The notes: generated by a model not told the origin, from the letters alone. DNA of 64,000 nucleotides from DASPPM01 sp052143835 (GCA_052143835.1 JBKQRV010000042.1:1-64000), one strand, 5' to 3'. Counted from the first letter of the stretch, positions 8,687-17,779 are shown. Program-made: numbers and translations.

Positions 8687-9331
8687 ATGCATTTCTATCC
8701 CAACGAGCGCATTGCGCTCTTCATCGACGGCTCGAACCTTTATGCGGCGGCCCGTTCGCTCGGGTTCGACATCGACTACAAGCGGCTGCTCGAGCTCTTC
8801 CAGACGAAGGGCAACCTCGTGCGCGCTTTCTACTACACTGCCCTCGTCGAGGACCAGGAGTACTCGCCGATCCGGCCGCTCGTCGACTGGCTCGACTACA
8901 ACGGCTACACCATGGTGACCAAGCCGACCAAGGAGTTCACCGACGCCATGGGCCGGCGCAAGATCAAGGGCAACATGGACATCGAGCTTGCCATCGACGT
9001 GATGGAGATGGCCGACCGGCTCGACCATATCGTGCTCTTCTCGGGCGACGGCGACTTCCGCCGGCTCGTCGAGGCGGTGCAGCGCAAGGGCGTGCGCGTG
9101 TCCGTGGTCAGCACGATCCGCTCGCAGCCGCCCATGGTGGCCGACGAGCTACGGCGCCAGGCCGACAGCTTCGTCGAGCTGCAGGATCTCGCGCCTCAGA
9201 TCCAGCGCATGCATCATCACCGCGAGCCAGGGGAGAACGTGCGGGAGAATATGCGGGAGAACATGCGCGAGAACACGCGCGAGAACGTGCGGCGGAACGA
9301 CGATCAAGACGACATGTACGGCACCGATTGA
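8687..9331 (+). CDS. NYN-domain (LabA/DUF88) nuclease-like protein
   Basis: The protein has 214 residues. Residues 8-170 form an NYN/PIN-like domain with IALFIDGSNLYAA (Asp14), KGNMDIELAIDVM and FSGDGDFRRLV, the acidic residues that usually bind metal in this RNase-like fold. The molecular target is not known. The C-terminus carries a short tandem repeat of R-E-N-x (about residues 183-203), encoded by a 12-bp DNA repeat. The gene is 21 bp upstream of the uracil-DNA glycosylase gene and probably co-transcribed with it. Confidence 0.85.
   Translation: MHFYPNERIALFIDGSNLYAAARSLGFDIDYKRLLELFQTKGNLVRAFYYTALVEDQEYSPIRPLVDWLDYNGYTMVTKPTKEFTDAMGRRKIKGNMDIELAIDVMEMADRLDHIVLFSGDGDFRRLVEAVQRKGVRVSVVSTIRSQPPMVADELRRQADSFVELQDLAPQIQRMHHHREPGENVRENMRENMRENTRENVRRNDDQDDMYGTD
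9233..9292 (+). repeat. Five 12-bp direct repeats inside the NYN gene
   Basis: Five consecutive copies of a GAGAAYRYGCGS unit are seen, each encoding R/G-E-N-x. They stay in frame and give a highly charged C-terminal tail that could vary in length between strains by slippage. Confidence 0.9.
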
Positions 9332-9352
9332 GGTCCCGCCCGGAGCGGCGCC

Positions 9353-9988
9353 ATGCGCGAGCCGGGCCGCGACTGCCGTCTCTGTCCGCGGCTTGCGGCA
9401 TTCCGCAAGCGCAATCGCCAGCACTTTCCGGATTTTCACAATTCGCCCGTGCCCTCGTTCGGCGCCGCCGACGCGCGGCTTCTGGTCGTCGGCCTGGCAC
9501 CCGGCCTCAAGGGAGCCAACCGCACCGGCCGCCCCTTCACCGGCGATTACGCCGGCGATCTCCTCTATGCCACGCTCGCCAAGTTCGGCTTTGCCAAGGG
9601 CGCTTACGGCGCGGAGGTGACGGACGGCCTCAGGCTCGCGGCGGCCCGCATCACCAACGCGGTACGCTGCGTCCCGCCCGAGAACAAGCCGAGCTCCGCC
9701 GAGGTCGCGACCTGCGGCCGCTTCCTCGCGGCGGAGATCGCGGCCCTCCGGCACCTCGGCGCCATCCTCGCCCTAGGTGCCATCGCGCATGCCGCGGCGG
9801 TGGCGAGCTTCGGCCTCAAGCCCGGCCGCTGCCCCTTCGCCCACGGCGCCGAGCACGTGCTCTCGCCCCGCCTCCATCTCTTCGACAGCTATCACTGCTC
9901 GCGCCTCAACACCAATACGGGGCGCCTCACGCCGGCCATGTTCGAGGCGGTGTTCGAACGCATTGGTGCGTATCTGGGACAGCCATGA
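9353..9988 (+). CDS. Family 5 (UDGb-type) uracil-DNA glycosylase, 4Fe-4S
   Basis: This base-excision repair enzyme removes uracil, and in this family often other deaminated purines, from DNA. Four cysteines (C8, C11, C106, C121) have the spacing of the 4Fe-4S ligands in family 4/5 glycosylases. Motif A is VVGLAPGLKGANRTGRPF (about 46-63), with GLAPG rather than the GEAPG of family 4. Motif B is SYHCSRLNTNTGRLT (about 179-193). The length of 211 residues fits. It lies immediately downstream of the NYN gene. Confidence 0.88.
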   Translation: MREPGRDCRLCPRLAAFRKRNRQHFPDFHNSPVPSFGAADARLLVVGLAPGLKGANRTGRPFTGDYAGDLLYATLAKFGFAKGAYGAEVTDGLRLAAARITNAVRCVPPENKPSSAEVATCGRFLAAEIAALRHLGAILALGAIAHAAAVASFGLKPGRCPFAHGAEHVLSPRLHLFDSYHCSRLNTNTGRLTPAMFEAVFERIGAYLGQP

Positions 9989-10017
9989 AAGCGGCCGCGT
10001 TCCGCTCCGCGCTTGCC

Positions 10018-10042
10018 TCCGTATATACAAACGTGTAGTGTC
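10018..10042 (+). promoter_or_regulatory. AT-rich promoter/operator candidate for brnTA
   Basis: A TATATA-containing stretch (GTATATACAAACGTGTAG) lies 6-30 bp ahead of the brnT start in otherwise GC-rich DNA. BrnT/BrnA operons are autoregulated by BrnA binding near the promoter. The assignment rests on position and composition only. Confidence 0.35.
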
Positions 10043-10047
10043 AAGCC

Positions 10048-10347
10048 GTGCTCCCGATAGTCTCAGGATTTGATTGGGACGAGGGCAATCGCTACAAATG
10101 CCGAAAACATGGAGTTTCGCTGCCCGAGATCGAGATGATGTTGAGCGGCGAGCCTCGTATTGCCCCCGACCCGAAACACTCGCGGGCCGAGGGACGCTTC
10201 ATCGCCGTCGGGAGAAACGAGGCGGGCCGTCCCCTCTTCGTGGCATTCGCCGTCCGGACGAAGGACGGCCAAAGCTTCATTCGACCCATCAGCGCCCGTT
10301 ACATGCACGCGAAAGAGATCAAAGGCTATGAAAAGGAAGGTTCCTAG
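10048..10347 (+). CDS. brnT: BrnT-family toxin (type II TA)
   Basis: BrnT is a RelE-fold ribonuclease toxin. The protein has 99 residues, with the family N-terminus FDWDEGNRYKCRKHGVSLPEIE, a central GRFIAVGRNEAGRPLFVAF strand region and a C-terminal IRPISARYMHAKEIKGYEK, which carries the usual ISAR catalytic-strand motif. It starts at a GTG, and its end overlaps the antitoxin gene by 20 bp, a typical coupled arrangement. Confidence 0.9.
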   Translation: MLPIVSGFDWDEGNRYKCRKHGVSLPEIEMMLSGEPRIAPDPKHSRAEGRFIAVGRNEAGRPLFVAFAVRTKDGQSFIRPISARYMHAKEIKGYEKEGS

Positions 10348-10600
10348 GCTGGCCACGGACGAGGAAGCCGAGGCTTTCCTTGCCCAGGACCTCTCCGAGC
10401 TCGATTTCTCCCAGTTCAAGCCGGTACGGTTCGAGTTCGAGAGGAAGGCGGCGCAACTCAATATGCGCGTGCCGACGAGGCTGCTCGAAGCCGTGAAGAA
10501 GCGCGCCAAGGCGCGCGGCATCCCCTATACGCGCTTCATCCGCGAAGCTCTCGAGCTGGCGCTTTCCCGGCCGGGAAACCGTCAACGCCAGCGACACTGA
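10328..10600 (+). CDS. brnA: BrnA-family antitoxin
   Basis: BrnA binds and neutralises BrnT and represses the operon. The protein has 90 residues, with an acidic N-terminal segment (DEEAEAFLAQDLSELDFSQF) that should wrap the toxin. The C-terminal half resembles a ribbon-helix-helix DNA-binding fold (LNMRVPTRLLEAVKKRAKARGIPYTRFIREALELAL). The ATG at 10328 overlaps the toxin stop region. Confidence 0.9.
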   Translation: MKRKVPRLATDEEAEAFLAQDLSELDFSQFKPVRFEFERKAAQLNMRVPTRLLEAVKKRAKARGIPYTRFIREALELALSRPGNRQRQRH

Positions 10601-10618
10601 GGCCTCGCCTTCCCGCCC

Positions 10619-11077
10619 TCAGCCCTTCGCGCGCAGGATGCGGGCCTTGTCGCGCTGCCACTCGCGCGCCTTCTCGGCAGCCCGCTTGTCCACCTTGCGC
10701 TTGCCATGCGCCAGGCCGAGCTGCACCTTGGCGATGCCGCGCTCGTTGAAATAGACCGAGAGCGGCACCAGCGTCGCCCCCTCGCGCTGGACGAGGCCCG
10801 AGAGCCGGTCGACTTGGCGCCGGTGCAGCAGGAGCTTGCGCGGGCGCCGCGTCTCGTGGTTGAAGCGGTTGGCGGCTTTGTACTCGGGGATATAGGCGTT
10901 GAAGAGCCAAAGCGCCCCTTCGGACGGCCCGGCGTAGGAGTCGTCCAGATTGCCGCGGCCGTCGCGCAGCGCCTTCACCTCGCTGCCGGCGAGCACGATC
11001 CCCGCCTCGACGGTCTCCTCGATCGTGTAATCGTGGCGGGCGCGGCGGTTCTGGGCGACGGTGCGGGGTGGCGTCAC
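10619..11077 (-). CDS. smpB: SsrA-binding protein SmpB
   Basis: SmpB carries tmRNA to stalled ribosomes for trans-translation. Recognisable segments are NRRARHDYTIEETVEAGIVLAGSEVKALRDGR, LFNAYIPEY, RPRKLLLH and the basic C-terminal tail GKRKVDKRAAEKAREWQRDKARILR. The GTG at 11077 overlaps the dapA stop (GTGA) and gives the normal length of 152 residues. dapA-smpB is a common alphaproteobacterial pairing. Confidence 0.95.
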   Translation of the reverse strand: MTPPRTVAQNRRARHDYTIEETVEAGIVLAGSEVKALRDGRGNLDDSYAGPSEGALWLFNAYIPEYKAANRFNHETRRPRKLLLHRRQVDRLSGLVQREGATLVPLSVYFNERGIAKVQLGLAHGKRKVDKRAAEKAREWQRDKARILRAKG

Positions 11078-11973
11078 TCGGCTGCGCTGCGCTCGCCGCG
11101 CTTCAGGAGGCCGAGATGAGCCAGGGCGTCGCGCACCTTGGCCTTCGTCGTGTCCTGAATCTCGCAGAGCGGCAGGCGCACGTCCGCGCTGCACAGGCCC
11201 AAGAGGCTCGCCGCGTATTTGACGGGCGCCGGGCTCGTCTCGGCGAAGAGTGCGAGGTGAAGCGGCATCAGGCTCTCGTTGAGCTCTTGCGCGCGCTTGA
11301 TGTTGCCTTTCTGCCAGGCTTCGTGCATTCCGGCGCAGAGTCTCGGGGCGACGTTCGAGGTCACCGAGATGCAGCCGTGCCCGCTCCCGGCGAGGAAGGC
11401 CAGCGCCGTGCCGTCCTCCCCCGAGAGAAGCGAGAATTTGCCGCCGATCGCGAGCTTGGTGCGCAGCGGCCGCGTCAGATCGTTGGTCGCATCCTTGACG
11501 CCCACGATGCGCGGCAGCTTGGCCAAGCGCGCCATGGTCTCGACCGTCATGTCGACGACCGAGCGCGGCGGGATGTTGTAGATGACGATCGGCAGTGCTG
11601 AGGAGTCGTGGATCGCCTTGAAGTGGCGATAGAGGCCCTCCTGAGTCGGCTTGTTGTAATAGGGCGTCACCACGAGCTGGGCGTCGGCCCCCGCCTTCTC
11701 GGCGTGGCGAGCGAAGCCGATCGCTTCCTCGGTCGAGTTGGAGCCGGTCCCGGCGATCACGGGGACGCGGCCCTTTGCCACCTCGACGCAGAGCGTGGTC
11801 ACGCGCTCATGTTCCTTGTGGCTCAAGGTCGGCGACTCGCCGGTGGTGCCGCAGGGCACGAGGCCGTGGATGCCCTCCTTGATCTGCCAATCGACAAAGG
11901 ACTGGAAGGCCTTCTCGTCGACCGCTCCCGCGCGGAAGGGCGTGATCAGCGCGGTCAAACATCCCTTGAACAT
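11074..11973 (-). CDS. dapA: 4-hydroxy-tetrahydrodipicolinate synthase
   Basis: DapA condenses pyruvate with aspartate semialdehyde, the first committed step of lysine and diaminopimelate synthesis. The N-terminus MFKGCLTALITPF, the GTTGESPTL motif, the active-site Tyr in IVIYNIPPRS and the Schiff-base lysine in VGVKDATNDL are present. The length of 299 residues is standard. The 169 bp upstream are shared with the divergent lytic transglycosylase gene. Confidence 0.96.
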   Translation of the reverse strand: MFKGCLTALITPFRAGAVDEKAFQSFVDWQIKEGIHGLVPCGTTGESPTLSHKEHERVTTLCVEVAKGRVPVIAGTGSNSTEEAIGFARHAEKAGADAQLVVTPYYNKPTQEGLYRHFKAIHDSSALPIVIYNIPPRSVVDMTVETMARLAKLPRIVGVKDATNDLTRPLRTKLAIGGKFSLLSGEDGTALAFLAGSGHGCISVTSNVAPRLCAGMHEAWQKGNIKRAQELNESLMPLHLALFAETSPAPVKYAASLLGLCSADVRLPLCEIQDTTKAKVRDALAHLGLLKRGERSAAE

Positions 11974-12142
11974 GGCTGTCGTCCTCGCTTTCGGGCTTCC
12001 TCCCCAAGCGACGATAGCGCCGCAAGGCGCCGCGGGCAAGCCAAGCCTTTGGCCTTGGCGGGAACGCCGCTTGCGCTTAAGATTTCGACTGTGCGAGCGC
12101 TTGCTGCGCTTTCGCCTGGGACAAGGAAAGCAAGGGGAGGCC

Positions 12143-14113
12143 GTGAGACCCTTTCTCTGGATGATGGTGCTGGCCTTGGGCTTGGGCCTCGCCGGTGGCG
12201 CCCGCGCCCAAGGGACCAAGCTCTCGAGCCACGACCAGGAGATCTACCGCGCCGCTTTCAAAGCCGCAGAGAGCGGCCGCTGGAGCCAGGCGAACTCGCT
12301 CGCCTCCGAGGCGCGCGACCGCTTGCTCGCCAAGGTGGTCGAGTGGCTCTACCTGGCGCGCCCCTCGAGCGGCGCCAGCTTCGACGAAATCGCGGCCTTC
12401 ATTAAGGAAAACCCCGACTGGCCTTGGCAGGACACCCTGCACGAGCGCGCCGAGGAGGCAATTCCCGACGATTTGAGCCCTTCGGCCGTGCGGGCCTGGC
12501 TCGAGGCCAACCCGCCGGTCTCCGCGACCGGCAAGATCCGCTATGCCGAGGCGCTGCTGGCGACCGGCGAGCCGCAGCGGGGGACCGAGCTCCTGCGCAA
12601 GGTCTGGATCGAAGGCAATCTGGGCGAGCGCCAGGAGCAGATCCTGATGTTCAAGCACCACGAGCTCATCCGACTCGCGGACCATGTGGCGCGCCTGGAT
12701 CGGCTGCTGTGGAGCGGGCAAGTGCAAGCCGCGCGGGAAATGCTGCGGCGCGTCGATAAGGACCACGCGGCCCTCGCCGACGCGCGCCTCAGGCTCCAGG
12801 GGATGGAGCCCGGCGTCGAAGCCGCGCTCCGCCGCGTGCCGCAGAGCCTGAGCGACGATCCGGGCCTCGCCTTCGACCGCCTGCGCTGGCGCGTGCGCAA
12901 AGATCGCGACGACGAGGCGCGCGAGATCCTCATGCATCCGCCCCCCGTTCTCGTGCGGCCCGAGCTCTGGTGGCGCGAGCGCGCGATCGAGATCCACCGC
13001 GCCTTCGCCCAAGGCTACTACTCGGAAGCTCAGCGCATGGCCGAGGACCACGGTCAGGCGCCCGGCACGCGCGGCTACGCCGAGGGCGAGTGGATCGCAG
13101 GCTGGATAGCACTTCGCCTGCTCAAGGACCCCGCTACCGCGCTCGCGCATTTTCAACGAATGGCGGAGGCGGTGCAGTATCCGGTGAGCCGGGCGCGCGC
13201 CGAGTACTGGACGGCGCGCGCGCTCGACGCGATGGGCAAGCGCAAGGAGGCGGAGGAGGCCTACGCATCCGCCGCGCATTACGGCACGACCTACTACGGC
13301 CAGCTCTCGGCCCTGCAACTCGATCCGGCCTCGCGTCCCGTGCTGCCGGCCCCCCCCGAGCCCACGCTTGCCCAGCGCGAGGCATTCAACGCTCGCGAGC
13401 TGGTACGCATCGTCCGTGAAATCGCTGAGATCGGCGACGACGACGTCGAGGAAGCCTTCATCAAACGCCTGGCAGCACTTGCGAGCGCGCCTGAGGAGGC
13501 CGAGCTGGTGGCCTCCCTCGCGATCGAGGAGTCGCGGCCCGATCTCGCCGTGCGGCTCGCGCGCCAGACCTGGCACGGCGAGATGCCGCTCACGGCGGAG
13601 GGCTATCCCCTCTTGCCGCTGCCGGCATCCAGCCCCACGGAGCAGGCACTCGTTCTCTCCGTGATCCGTCAGGAAAGCGCCTTCGACGCAAGGGCGGTGA
13701 GCTCGGCGGGTGCCCTCGGGCTTATGCAGGTCATGCCGATGACCGGGCGCAAGACGGCAGGCGGGCTCGGCCTCCGCTTTGCCGCGGCCAAGCTCACCCA
13801 GGATCCCCACTACAACATCCGGTTGGGCAGCGCCATCCTCGCCCACGACCTCGACGAATTCGGCGGCAATTACGTGCTGGCGCTCGCCGCCTACAATGCT
13901 GGCCTCTCGCGCGTGTACGAGTGGCTCCGCGAGTATGGCGATCCGCGCATGTCCCAGATCGATGCGATCGATTGGATCGAGATGATCCCCTTCGAGGAGA
14001 CGCGCAACTACCTGCAACGCGTCCTTGAGTCGCTGCACATCTATCGCGAGCGCCTCGCCGGAACGCGGCTCAGCCTCGAGCTCGAGAAGGATTTGGGGGA
14101 AGCGAGGAATTAA
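12143..14113 (+). CDS. slt: Soluble lytic murein transglycosylase (Slt70-like)
   Basis: This enzyme cleaves peptidoglycan between MurNAc and GlcNAc with formation of anhydro-MurNAc in the periplasm. The GTG start follows a strong Shine-Dalgarno (AAGGGGAGG) and gives 656 residues beginning with a signal peptide (FLWMMVLALGLGLAGGARA). A long alpha-superhelical region follows. The C-terminal SLT domain has the catalytic Glu in SVIRQESAFD, then GLMQVMPMT and LAAYNAGLSRV. It is divergent from dapA. Confidence 0.93.
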   Translation: MRPFLWMMVLALGLGLAGGARAQGTKLSSHDQEIYRAAFKAAESGRWSQANSLASEARDRLLAKVVEWLYLARPSSGASFDEIAAFIKENPDWPWQDTLHERAEEAIPDDLSPSAVRAWLEANPPVSATGKIRYAEALLATGEPQRGTELLRKVWIEGNLGERQEQILMFKHHELIRLADHVARLDRLLWSGQVQAAREMLRRVDKDHAALADARLRLQGMEPGVEAALRRVPQSLSDDPGLAFDRLRWRVRKDRDDEAREILMHPPPVLVRPELWWRERAIEIHRAFAQGYYSEAQRMAEDHGQAPGTRGYAEGEWIAGWIALRLLKDPATALAHFQRMAEAVQYPVSRARAEYWTARALDAMGKRKEAEEAYASAAHYGTTYYGQLSALQLDPASRPVLPAPPEPTLAQREAFNARELVRIVREIAEIGDDDVEEAFIKRLAALASAPEEAELVASLAIEESRPDLAVRLARQTWHGEMPLTAEGYPLLPLPASSPTEQALVLSVIRQESAFDARAVSSAGALGLMQVMPMTGRKTAGGLGLRFAAAKLTQDPHYNIRLGSAILAHDLDEFGGNYVLALAAYNAGLSRVYEWLREYGDPRMSQIDAIDWIEMIPFEETRNYLQRVLESLHIYRERLAGTRLSLELEKDLGEARN

Positions 14114-14189
14114 GCGCCGCAGAGCGGACGCGTCCGAGCGGCGCTCCGCGCTCCCGCATGCCGAGATGCCTGAGACCGCCGAGGTCGAC

Positions 14190-14876
14190 ATGACGGACCA
14201 AAAGCTCGCCGGCATTCGCGCCGCGGTATTCGATGCCTATGGCACGATTTTCGACTACAACTCGGCGGCGGGGCGCTGCCGCGAGGCGCTCGGCGACAAG
14301 GCGGAGGCGCTCTCCCGCCTGTGGCGCGACAAGCAGCTCCAGTACAGCTGGCTCCGTGCCCTCATGGGCCGCCATGCCGAATTCTGGCAGGTGACGTCCG
14401 ATGCCCTCGACTATGCCCTCGAGACGCTCGGAGTCTTCGATGCGGCGCTCAAGGAGCGTCTGATGGGCTGCTACCTGACGCTCGACTGCTTCCCCGAGGT
14501 TCCCGCCATGCTCGAGCGGCTCAGGGCCGCGGGAATGAAGACGGCGATCCTCTCGAACGGCTCGCCCAGAATGCTCGCGGCGGCGGTCGAGGGCTCGCGG
14601 CTCGGTGCCCTCTTCGATGCCGTGCTCTCGGTCGAGGAGGCCGGCGTCTACAAGCCGCATCCGAGGGTCTATCAGCTTGCCACGGATCGGCTCGGCGTGC
14701 CTGCCGACAGGATCGCCTTCCAGTCGTCGAACGCCTGGGACGCGCACGGCGCATCCGCCTTCGGCTTCAAGGTCGTATGGTGCAATCGCTACGGCCAGCG
14801 CCGGGAACGCCTGCCGGGCCGGCCCGACGCCGAGATCCGCTCGCTCGCCGAGCTCCCGGCAATTCTCGGCCTCTGA
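14190..14876 (+). CDS. Haloacid dehalogenase, type II (HAD superfamily)
   Basis: L-2-haloacid dehalogenases hydrolyse short 2-haloacids to 2-hydroxyacids. The nucleophile Asp is in VFDAYGTIFD (Asp15), motif II is LSNGSPRML, and the Lys of motif III is in AGVYKPHPRVYQLA. The late SSNAWDAHGASAFGF segment matches the type II subfamily. The start at 14190 has a GAGG seven bases upstream; an ATG at 14166 is possible. The gene lies between slt and an alpha/beta hydrolase. The true substrate is unknown. Confidence 0.85.
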   Translation: MTDQKLAGIRAAVFDAYGTIFDYNSAAGRCREALGDKAEALSRLWRDKQLQYSWLRALMGRHAEFWQVTSDALDYALETLGVFDAALKERLMGCYLTLDCFPEVPAMLERLRAAGMKTAILSNGSPRMLAAAVEGSRLGALFDAVLSVEEAGVYKPHPRVYQLATDRLGVPADRIAFQSSNAWDAHGASAFGFKVVWCNRYGQRRERLPGRPDAEIRSLAELPAILGL

Positions 14877-14889
14877 GTGCTAAGCGGCG

Positions 14890-15744
14890 ATGCCGGCCCG
14901 TTACCGCGAGCGCACCTACCGCTCAGAGGACGATCTGGAGCTCTACTATCGCGACTACGGCGACCCGGCGGCCGCGCGAACCCCGCTGCTTTGCCTCTCC
15001 GGGCTCACGCGCAACGCCAAGGACTACGAGCGCTTCGCGGCACGGCAGGCCGAAGCGCGCCGGGTGATCTGTCCGGACTACCGCGGCCGCGGCCGCTCCC
15101 AATACGACCGCGACTGGCGCAACTACCGTCCGGAGACCTATCTCGGCGACATCCGTCACCTCCTCGCGGCCACGAACCTGCACAGGGTGATCGTGGTCGG
15201 CACCTCGCTCGGCGGCATCCTCGCCATGGCGCTGGGAGCGCTCCTGCCCGCCAGTCTCGCCGGCGTGGTGCTCAACGACGCGGGTCCGGAAATTTCAGGA
15301 AGCGGCCTCTCCCGCATCCTCGGCTATATCTCCGTCGATCGCGCGCAGCCCGACTGGGGAGCCGCCCAGGAGCACATCAAGGTCTTGTTTCCGAAGTTGG
15401 GGCTCAAGCGCGAGGAGGAGTGGCGGCGCCTCGCCGAAGGCACCTATCGCCTGGGCCAGGACGGCCTCCTGCATTTCGACTGGGACGTGGCGATCGCCAA
15501 GCCCTTGCTCAAAGGCGACACACCCGTGCCAGAGCTGTGGCCGCTCTTCCGCTCGCTCGGCAAGGTCCCCGTGCTGGCGATCCGCGGCGCGCTTTCGGAC
15601 GTGCTGAGCGAAGCGACGTTCGCGCGCATGGCGCGCGAGAAGCCCGACCTCGTGCGCGTGAGCGTGCCCGGCGTCGGGCACACGCCTTCGCTCGAGGAGC
15701 CGGAGGTGCGCGCCGCGCTCGACGCGTTCCTCGCGCGGCTATAG
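14890..15744 (+). CDS. Alpha/beta hydrolase
   Basis: The 284-residue protein has the alpha/beta-hydrolase fold with the nucleophile elbow GTSLGG (Ser106) and the catalytic His in VPGVGHTPSL (about 264). The segment CLSGLTRNAKDY forms the oxyanion region. The strong CPDYRGRGRSQYD motif is typical of esterases and lactonases of this class. The start is 13 bp after the dehalogenase stop, so the two are probably co-transcribed. The substrate cannot be read from the sequence. Confidence 0.85.
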   Translation: MPARYRERTYRSEDDLELYYRDYGDPAAARTPLLCLSGLTRNAKDYERFAARQAEARRVICPDYRGRGRSQYDRDWRNYRPETYLGDIRHLLAATNLHRVIVVGTSLGGILAMALGALLPASLAGVVLNDAGPEISGSGLSRILGYISVDRAQPDWGAAQEHIKVLFPKLGLKREEEWRRLAEGTYRLGQDGLLHFDWDVAIAKPLLKGDTPVPELWPLFRSLGKVPVLAIRGALSDVLSEATFARMAREKPDLVRVSVPGVGHTPSLEEPEVRAALDAFLARL

Positions 15745-15762
15745 CGATTCCGGCGGGCGCGC

Positions 15763-16242
15763 CTAGGAGGCCTGGACGTGCGCGGCGCTCTCCTCGATCG
15801 TCGAGGCACCGCCGGTAGCGGCACGGCGCGCTTTCGCCCAGCTCGCGACCTCGCCGTCGGCGGCGGTGGCCGAGCTCAGGTGCTTGCAGCTGCCTTCGAA
15901 ACGCGCACCGGCCTCGATTGCCAGGCTCTCGTGCCAGATGTCGCCTTGCACGCGCGCGGTGCGCGCGAGCGACACGGTCTTGGCGCGCACCTGGCCGTGC
16001 ACGGTGCCCGCGACCATGACGGTCTCCGCCGTGATCGCCCCCTTGACCGTGCCGCCCTCCCCGATCGTCAGCACGTTCGTCTTGATGTCGCCTTCGACGG
16101 TGCCGTCGACCTGGATGTCGCCGTCGGCGGTGAGGTTGCCGTGCACCACCAGTTGATTGCTGATGATCGACGGCATGCTCTTGCCGTGAGGGCGCGGTGC
16201 CTCGCGGGGCGCCGGCTTCTCGCTAGTTTTTGCTGAAAACAT
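15763..16242 (-). CDS. Bactofilin
   Basis: Bactofilins are polymerising cytoskeletal proteins with a central right-handed beta-helix. The protein has 159 residues, with a short N-terminal tail and then repeated beta-helix steps (LVVHGNLTADGDIQVDGTVEGDI, VLTIGEGGTVKGAITAETVMVAGTVHGQV). The start at 16242 overlaps the end of the M23 peptidase gene by 20 bp. Bactofilin and M23 peptidase pairs are common and act together in cell-shape control and local peptidoglycan remodelling. Confidence 0.92.
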   Translation of the reverse strand: MFSAKTSEKPAPREAPRPHGKSMPSIISNQLVVHGNLTADGDIQVDGTVEGDIKTNVLTIGEGGTVKGAITAETVMVAGTVHGQVRAKTVSLARTARVQGDIWHESLAIEAGARFEGSCKHLSSATAADGEVASWAKARRAATGGASTIEESAAHVQAS

Positions 16243-17779
16243 ATTCACCTGCCCTGATGAACTTGACGGGATCGTAGTGCTGATCCTCGACCAGAACCTC
16301 ATAATGCACGTGAGTGCCCGTACTGCGTCCGGTGCTGCCGATGATGCCGATTTCCGTGCGCGCGGCCACCTTGCGGCCGGGCTCCACCACGATCGACTTG
16401 AGGTGCGCGTAGCGCGTGCGCACACCCATGCCGTGGTCGATCTCGACCATTTTGCCGTAGGTTCCATTCCAGCCGGCGAAGACCACGACTCCGGGAGCGG
16501 TCGCGAGCACCGGAGCACCCGGCTCGCTCGTCAGGTCCACGCCCTCGTGCATGGCGAGACGGCCGTTGATCGGATCGATCCGCTTGCCGAAATCGCTCAC
16601 GATCCTGTAGCCGTCGAGCGGGCTCGCAAGCGGCAGGCGCGCGAGAATGCGTTTCAGCCCCTCGTGGCGCTCCTCCTGCTTTTCGAGCGTCGAGACGACG
16701 TACTCGATTTCGCTCGAGCGGGCGCTGGACTTGGGCGAGGTCGTCTTCTCCGGGCGATAGGCGACGAATGGTCCGCCGAGCCCGACCTTGGGAGGCCGTC
16801 GGGAGCCTTCGTCATTGCCGGCATCCTTGCCGGCCTCCGCGAGGAGCTTGTTCACGTCGAGGCCGGTCATGGCGATGGCGCGCTCGACGGCGATGCTGCG
16901 GTTCGTCGCCCGCTCGCTCAGCCGTGCGATGAGCGTGTTCTGGTCGGCCTGCAGTGCCGCGAGCCGCTGCTCGAGCTCGTCGACATGGTGACCAAGCGCC
17001 GCGCGCTCCTCAGAGAGCCTGTCGCGCTCATTGGCGACGTTCGCGAGACTGTCCTCGATTCCGGCGAGCTGCGCCGCGGCCATCTCGTTGCGCTGGCGCG
17101 TATCGGCGATCTCGCGCTTGCTCTCACCGAGTGCCTCGGTCAGACCCGCATTGTCTCGCTCGATTTCCAGCTCATGCGACTTGTCGGCCGCGAGCTCGCC
17201 CTTGAGCGAGGCGACGGTGTCGTCGAGCGCGCTTTTTCTCTGCTTCAGCTCGGCAAGCTCGACCTCGAGTGCTGCGCGCCGACGCCCGAGGCTCTCATCG
17301 ATCGACGCGAGCCGATCGCGTTCGGCGCGCGATTGGGCGAGCTCGCGCCCGAGCTCGCTCATTTCAAGCGCGAGCTTGGCGTTTCTTCCCCGGAGCGCCA
17401 CCAGCTCCTGCTCGCTCTCCATGCGCGCGTCGCCCAAGAGCTCGAAGGGATGCGCCAGAGCGGAGAGGAAGCTGCGGTAGGACTCGCGCTTCTCCGCTAC
17501 GGCCGAATCCCGCTCGGCGACTACGCGCGCGTAGGCCGCCTGCGCCCTGATAAAGCGCGCCTCGCTCGCGGCAAGTCGCGCGTCGTAGGAGAAGTAGACG
17601 ATGCTCGCATAGATCGACCACAGGACGAACCCCGCAAGGAGTGCCGCCACGGCCATTTGCCTGCGACCCGAGAGCGTCGCGAAGCTGACGCGCGCACCCT
17701 CGCGCAGGAAGAGCTGGCGCTCGCGAAAAGCCCACTTGACGACATTTTCGATCCGGCGTCTGAGGCCCCACAAATGCAT
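16223..17779 (-). CDS. Membrane-anchored M23 metallopeptidase, coiled coil
   Basis: The protein has 518 residues from the ATG at 17779, which follows a good GGGAGG. An N-terminal membrane helix (AVAALLAGFVLWSIYASIVYF) is followed by about 250 residues of coiled coil. The C-terminal LytM/M23 domain has the zinc-binding HEGVD and HVHYEV motifs. The domain is complete, so it should be an active peptidoglycan endopeptidase. The coupling with bactofilin suggests the cytoskeletal scaffold positions it. Confidence 0.92.
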   Translation of the reverse strand: MHLWGLRRRIENVVKWAFRERQLFLREGARVSFATLSGRRQMAVAALLAGFVLWSIYASIVYFSYDARLAASEARFIRAQAAYARVVAERDSAVAEKRESYRSFLSALAHPFELLGDARMESEQELVALRGRNAKLALEMSELGRELAQSRAERDRLASIDESLGRRRAALEVELAELKQRKSALDDTVASLKGELAADKSHELEIERDNAGLTEALGESKREIADTRQRNEMAAAQLAGIEDSLANVANERDRLSEERAALGHHVDELEQRLAALQADQNTLIARLSERATNRSIAVERAIAMTGLDVNKLLAEAGKDAGNDEGSRRPPKVGLGGPFVAYRPEKTTSPKSSARSSEIEYVVSTLEKQEERHEGLKRILARLPLASPLDGYRIVSDFGKRIDPINGRLAMHEGVDLTSEPGAPVLATAPGVVVFAGWNGTYGKMVEIDHGMGVRTRYAHLKSIVVEPGRKVAARTEIGIIGSTGRSTGTHVHYEVLVEDQHYDPVKFIRAGEYVFSKN

